10,250 nucleotides of DNA from Chloroflexota bacterium (lineage in GTDB: Bacteria; Chloroflexota; Anaerolineae; J102): the NCBI GenBank assembly GCA_003353825.1, contig PIVW01000189.1, forward strand, positions 1 to 10,250. Reading direction: 5' to 3'. The position numbers were made by a program, and so were the translations under genes. The notes beneath the pieces are model-generated. The model ran no database searches. It saw only the letters and a list, made by a program, of their open reading frames with translations, and had not been told where the DNA came from. Below, piece after piece: positions 5,961-10,250 of this stretch; the stretch's first letter is position 1, and every line of letters begins with the position of its first letter.

Positions 5961-8900
5961 ATGCCGTACAAAACAATCAGAATTTTCGTGTGGGTCATCC
6001 TCATCAGTGCACTGGGCCTGACCGCCTGTGCGCAACCACTGCCAGCACCTGAGCCCCAGCCCCGACCGCAGGCGGCCACCCCCGCCGTCGTGGCCGAAAC
6101 ACCCACCCTCCGGCCGCCCACCGCGACCCTACCAGCACTCGATCTGCCGCCGGTGATCGTCAGTACCTCGCCCGAACGAGGTGAAGAGCAGCCGTTAGCA
6201 GAGCCGATTCTGGTGATATTCGACCAGGCCATGGACGCCGCCAGCACAGGCGCCGCTTTCTCGCTGGAACCAGCAGCGCCAGGTGAGGTACAGGTCGATA
6301 CCAATACGCTGCGATTCACCCCCTCTCGCCCTTTGCCACGTGGCGCCAACTTTCGCATGGTGGTGGATGAGAAGGCTAAAGGTGTGAATGGCAAGGCTCT
6401 GGCCAGCCCCATTGCCCTACGCTTCAATACCGTCGGGTACCTGGAAGTGACCAGTAGTCAACCGGCTGACAACAGCCTGGAAGTGAGTGTAGATTCCCCC
6501 ATCACTGTCATCTTTAACCGGCCTGTCGTTCCCCTTACCAGCGTCGGACAGATGGCCGACCTGCCCCATCCCCTGCTGATCGATCCGCCCGTCCCCGGCC
6601 AGGGTGAGTGGCTCAACACCAGCATCTACAGTTTCCAGCCGCAGACAGCACTTGCAGGAGCCAGCGACTATGTGGTCACCATCGCTGCCGGTTTGGAAGA
6701 TACCACTGGGGGGCTCTTGGCCGAGGACCACACCATTCGTTTTCGTACGGCCGATCCAATCCTCCTTGGTTTCGAACCCGAAGGCAATCAGGTGTCTCCC
6801 TCGACAGCCATCACGGTCACATTCAGTCAGCCCATGGATGTAATCTCCAGCGAAGCAGCGTTCGACCTACGGCATATCGAGAACTCGGCCACTGTCTCGG
6901 TCCCAGGCCTTTTTACCTGGCTCGACCAGCACAGGACCTTGAAGTTCCAACCAGATAAGTCACTTGATTATGGAGAACACTACACGGTGGTAGTGACAGA
7001 CTCTGCTCGTTCTGCAGAAGGCGCCGGCGCATTGCGCGATTGGTACACGGCAGGTTTTCAGGTCGCGCCCATTATCGGCGTCAGCTCCAGCAAGCCCAGC
7101 GATGGCACTAGTGATGTGCCCCCTGAAAGCAATCTTGAGATCAGCTTTAACGGCATCGTAGATCAGAAGACTCTAGGCAAAGGCGCGCTGACGATCCTGC
7201 CCAAACCCACAGGCGTTTATACCTACTTCTCATCTTATAACAACCTGCTTACCGTCAACTGGCCGATGACCCCGCGCACGGTTTATGACGTGATCCTGTC
7301 GCAAGATATTGGCGATATATTTGGCAATACCCTGGGTGATGACTACCACATCCGCTTCAGCACCCGCGACCGTAAACCCTTTGCCCACATCAACCTGCCC
7401 GGTAATGATGCCGGAACCTACAACGCCTACAACGAGACCCTGATCCCGGTCAGTTATCGCAATATCTCCCGCCTGGATTTTTATCTCTACCAGGTGCCCG
7501 AGCAAGACATCGCCCGGCTGCTGGGACGAGATCGCTGGCAGGGTTTGAACGAATACGCTCCCAGGCCCAATCATGTTGTCAGAACCTGGTCGGTCGAAGT
7601 CGATGCCCCCCTCAATGAAAATGTACTGCAGAAGATAGCGTTGGCTGAAGAGGGTGGCCCCTTGGCGGCAGGGGTCTACTGGTTGGAAATGCGTGCGCCT
7701 GAAATCGAGTACGCCCCACAAGAAGTCCCAAGACATCTGCTGATCGTGTCACCCCTCAACCTCATAATCAAAAAAGGTGCGCAGGAGATGCTGGTCTGGG
7801 CAACCGATCTGCGCAGCGGCCAACCCGTTCCCGATGTACCGATTCGGGTCGAGGGTGCCGCCAGTGCGAGGGGGACAACCGGCCCCGACGGCATCTTCCA
7901 CACACCTTTCCGCTCCAGCGAGCCCTGGGATCCATTGATCGTTTTTGCTGGTGAGCCCGATGATGCCAGTTATGCAGTAGCCAGCAGCGAATGGCAACAG
8001 GGACTCTCACCCTGGGATTTTGGTCTACAAGCAGAATTCTCACCCGCAGCTTGGTTTGGTCATATCTACACAGATCGCCCCATCTACAGGCCGGGCCAGG
8101 TCTTGTACTGGAAGACGATCCTGCGTCAGGATGACGATGCTAGTTTTCAAGTACCTCCAACGGGGACGCAACTCGAAGTCATTATCAAAAACAGCCAAGG
8201 GAACGAGATCTACAACGCCATCCACGAAACCAATGCCTTTGGCACTATCAATGGAGCCCTGCCCTTGCCAGAAGAGGCCGGTCTTGGATTCTACAATCTC
8301 CAAGTTCGCTTTCTGCATCCGCCGGCCAGTGTGTCTTACAACCCCACATTTTCCTATGGTTTTCAGGTCGCCGAATACCGCAAATCTGAATTCGAGATCG
8401 ATCTTAGCACCGACCACCATGAGTATCTCCAAGGCGATAGCATAAACGCAACACTCACTGCTAACTACTTCTTCGGTGGGCCGGTGGCAGATGCGGGTGT
8501 AGCCTGGACGGTATTCAGCGAAGATGCTTATTTCAACTTCGCCGACAGCGGTGGCGGCCGCTGGTATAACTTCAACGATTACAGCGGGTGGGATTCACGC
8601 CAGTCCCAACGCTACGGTGAGACGCTCACCAGCGGCACAGGCCAAACCGATAGCCAAGGTCAGTTCACCTTCTCTATCCCGGCAGATATCGGCGACCGTA
8701 CTCAGAGCCAACGTTTCGTCGTCGACGTGCGCATCACCGACCTGAACAACCAGGAAGTGGCAACGAATACGAGCGTGCTGGTACACAAAGGCTTGATCTA
8801 TCCGGGCATATCACCCCGAGACTATGTGACCACGGCCGACGACAGCAGCGAAATCGACGTTATTGCCGTCGATTGGGACAGCCAGCCCCAGCCCAACCGA

Positions 8901-10250
8901 GATATCACAATTGTCGTCAGCAGGGCCAAATGGAACACCGTGCAAGAGAAGGCCGACAACGGACAATTCTACTGGGTGACGCGCGTCGAAGAGACCCCAC
9001 TTATCAGCGAAACCGTGACCACGGACGCCACAGGTGAAGCCTTGTTTAGCTGGAGGCCTGATAGCGGCGGGCAATATAAGATCAGTGCCATCGTCAGGGA
9101 TGACATGGGGAATGATGTGCGCAGTAGCGCCTTTGTGTGGGTCGGTGATCAGCCCGGATCTTACGCGAGCTGGCGGGTCGAGAACAACGACCGTATCGAG
9201 CTAGTGACAGACAAACGACTCTACCAGGTCGGGGATACAGCCAAAGTTCTCGTTCCCCACCCCTATCAGGGCGACGTGCAAGCACTCGTCACCATTGAAC
9301 GAGCTGGTATTCTCGACATTCGACAAATCACATTGCAAGGTAATTCCGAGACACTGGAAATCCCCATCGACGAGCGTTTCGTACCCAACGCCTATGTCTC
9401 GGTGGTACTGGTCAAAGGCCAGGACGAAAGGACAAGTGATTTGGGCAGTTTCAAGCTGGGCATCGTGGAACTGCCGGTAGATACTGCACCTAAGGAACTC
9501 GATGTCACCCTTACGCCCAGCCAACCGCTGCTGGAACCTGGCGCCGCAGTCACCTTCACTGTCGACGTCAGGGACGCTGAGGGCGCGCCCGTGCAGGGGG
9601 AGTTCTCGCTGGCACTGGTCGACAAAGCCCTGCTGAGTCTCACTTCCGGGCAGGAAAGAACCCTTTTAGACACCTTCTATCGCAAGCGCGGCCTGGGCAT
9701 TTTCACTGCCAGCTCACTGGTGCTCAATATCGACAGGCTCAATCAACAGTTACAGGAAGGCGCCAAGGGCGGTGGTGGCGGCGGTGGTGACGGCGGCCTG
9801 TCGATTCGCAGCGATTTTGAAGATACCGCCCTGTGGGAGCCGGCACTGGTTACCGATGCAAATGGCCGAGCCCAGATCACGGTGACTTTGCCCGATAATC
9901 TGACCACCTGGCGATTACATGGCAGCGGCGTTACGATGGACACCAAAGTGGGCGAGGCGACGACTGAGATCGTCACGAGCCTGCCATTGTTGCTGCGCCC
10001 GGTCCTTCCTCGTTTCTTCACCAGTGGTGACCAGGCCGAGATCGGCGCTATTGTCAACAACAATACCGAAGTCGAGCGCCATGTACAGGTCGAGTTGCAG
10101 GCGGAGGGCCTGACCACAGAAGGGGCGCTGATGCATGAGATCAGTATACCGGCGGGAGGACAGATCAAGGTGACCTGGCCAGTATCGGTACCACCACCCG
10201 ACACAGATCAAGCAGTAGGTGATGCAGTGGTCCGATTTACAGCTGTGGAG
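5961..10250 (+). CDS. alpha-2-macroglobulin lipoprotein, 3' end outside window
   Basis: Open for 1430 codons to the right edge with no stop. A signal peptide ends in the lipobox LTAC (Cys23), so the protein is predicted to be lipid-anchored on the outside of the cell. A Pro/Thr-rich linker (about 24-62) follows, then four Ig-like domains of the Big_5/SbsA type at about 63-155, 160-265, 266-369 and 370-471, recognised by repeated patterns such as PxxxxxVxFSQPMD at the front and IRFxTxD at the end. The macroglobulin part begins afterwards: an MG2-type motif YTDRPIYRPGQ (703-713), further MG domains (ANYFFGGPVADAGVAW; LVTDKRLYQVGD), a seven-glycine run (1270-1276) where the bait region is expected, and the start of the A2M domain (DTALWEPALVTD from 1288; PDNLTTWRLHG from 1311). 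The thioester motif (CxEQ) would lie further on and cannot be checked. Bacterial macroglobulins are thought to trap proteases that cleave the bait region. The position after pbpC fits a wall-damage defence role. Confidence 0.94.
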   Translation, partial: MPYKTIRIFVWVILISALGLTACAQPLPAPEPQPRPQAATPAVVAETPTLRPPTATLPALDLPPVIVSTSPERGEEQPLAEPILVIFDQAMDAASTGAAFSLEPAAPGEVQVDTNTLRFTPSRPLPRGANFRMVVDEKAKGVNGKALASPIALRFNTVGYLEVTSSQPADNSLEVSVDSPITVIFNRPVVPLTSVGQMADLPHPLLIDPPVPGQGEWLNTSIYSFQPQTALAGASDYVVTIAAGLEDTTGGLLAEDHTIRFRTADPILLGFEPEGNQVSPSTAITVTFSQPMDVISSEAAFDLRHIENSATVSVPGLFTWLDQHRTLKFQPDKSLDYGEHYTVVVTDSARSAEGAGALRDWYTAGFQVAPIIGVSSSKPSDGTSDVPPESNLEISFNGIVDQKTLGKGALTILPKPTGVYTYFSSYNNLLTVNWPMTPRTVYDVILSQDIGDIFGNTLGDDYHIRFSTRDRKPFAHINLPGNDAGTYNAYNETLIPVSYRNISRLDFYLYQVPEQDIARLLGRDRWQGLNEYAPRPNHVVRTWSVEVDAPLNENVLQKIALAEEGGPLAAGVYWLEMRAPEIEYAPQEVPRHLLIVSPLNLIIKKGAQEMLVWATDLRSGQPVPDVPIRVEGAASARGTTGPDGIFHTPFRSSEPWDPLIVFAGEPDDASYAVASSEWQQGLSPWDFGLQAEFSPAAWFGHIYTDRPIYRPGQVLYWKTILRQDDDASFQVPPTGTQLEVIIKNSQGNEIYNAIHETNAFGTINGALPLPEEAGLGFYNLQVRFLHPPASVSYNPTFSYGFQVAEYRKSEFEIDLSTDHHEYLQGDSINATLTANYFFGGPVADAGVAWTVFSEDAYFNFADSGGGRWYNFNDYSGWDSRQSQRYGETLTSGTGQTDSQGQFTFSIPADIGDRTQSQRFVVDVRITDLNNQEVATNTSVLVHKGLIYPGISPRDYVTTADDSSEIDVIAVDWDSQPQPNRDITIVVSRAKWNTVQEKADNGQFYWVTRVEETPLISETVTTDATGEALFSWRPDSGGQYKISAIVRDDMGNDVRSSAFVWVGDQPGSYASWRVENNDRIELVTDKRLYQVGDTAKVLVPHPYQGDVQALVTIERAGILDIRQITLQGNSETLEIPIDERFVPNAYVSVVLVKGQDERTSDLGSFKLGIVELPVDTAPKELDVTLTPSQPLLEPGAAVTFTVDVRDAEGAPVQGEFSLALVDKALLSLTSGQERTLLDTFYRKRGLGIFTASSLVLNIDRLNQQLQEGAKGGGGGGGDGGLSIRSDFEDTALWEPALVTDANGRAQITVTLPDNLTTWRLHGSGVTMDTKVGEATTEIVTSLPLLLRPVLPRFFTSGDQAEIGAIVNNNTEVERHVQVELQAEGLTTEGALMHEISIPAGGQIKVTWPVSVPPPDTDQAVGDAVVRFTAVE
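9768..9797 (+). repeat. glycine-codon run in the presumed bait region
   Basis: Ten codons encode GGGGGGGDGG (residues 1270-1279), built from mixed GGC and GGT codons. The run sits directly before LSIRSDFEDTALWEPA, the entry to the A2M domain, where macroglobulins carry the protease-cleavable bait. It probably forms a flexible exposed segment. Confidence 0.85.

Noticed and set aside
5885..6427. Minus-strand frame of 180 codons opposite the macroglobulin start
   Set aside because: Shadow of the real + strand gene; its composition follows from the opposite strand's codon pattern.
7230..7736. Minus-strand frame of 168 codons within the macroglobulin gene
   Set aside because: The + strand frame here is continuous with clear domain motifs on both sides, so this is antisense noise.

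Overview
The window comes from a bacterial chromosome, and all recognisable genes read on the + strand. It resembles Chloroflexota (Anaerolineae/Caldilineae-like). That guess rests on a penicillin-binding protein 1C followed by a very large alpha-2-macroglobulin lipoprotein whose phrasing (PDNLTTWRLHG, a poly-Gly run before the A2M domain) I associate with that phylum. It is an inference, not a demonstrated placement. Most genes look GC-rich, while positions about 1670-3140 are clearly AT-richer.

Layout. 1-232: AT-rich non-coding DNA, then a short coding-like remnant whose stop overlaps the next start. 233-934: a spermidine-synthase-like protein of the GGLGMGF / LDVDNGP family. 935-1668: a 734-base gene-free stretch. 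It holds a composite repeat: two ~34-base imperfect inverted arms (1088-1121 and 1252-1285) enclosing a strong hairpin and four perfect copies of a 20-base tandem repeat. 1669-3139: a membrane-anchored class III adenylate cyclase broken by a small internal deletion that removes the catalytic VNLAxR stretch and shifts the frame. 3140-3348: a short spacer with a second inverted-repeat structure. 3349-5904: PbpC (PBP1C), complete, with an in-frame GQPRGV minisatellite between its transpeptidase and C-terminal domains. 5961-10250 and beyond: an alpha-2-macroglobulin lipoprotein, open at the right edge, with four N-terminal Ig-like domains.

How they fit. pbpC and the macroglobulin gene are 56 bases apart with a good ribosome binding site for the second, so they are probably one operon. 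This pairing is known in other bacteria (pbpC/yfhM in E. coli). The usual model is that the macroglobulin traps attacking proteases when the wall is breached and PBP1C repairs the peptidoglycan. The cyclase differs in base composition and looks like an acquired gene now decaying. The spermidine-synthase-like gene has no evident link to the rest. I found no tRNA, rRNA, CRISPR array, transposase or phage gene, and no clear new multi-gene system. The most unusual features are the composite repeat at 1088-1285, the precise lesion in the cyclase and the repeat expansion in PbpC.
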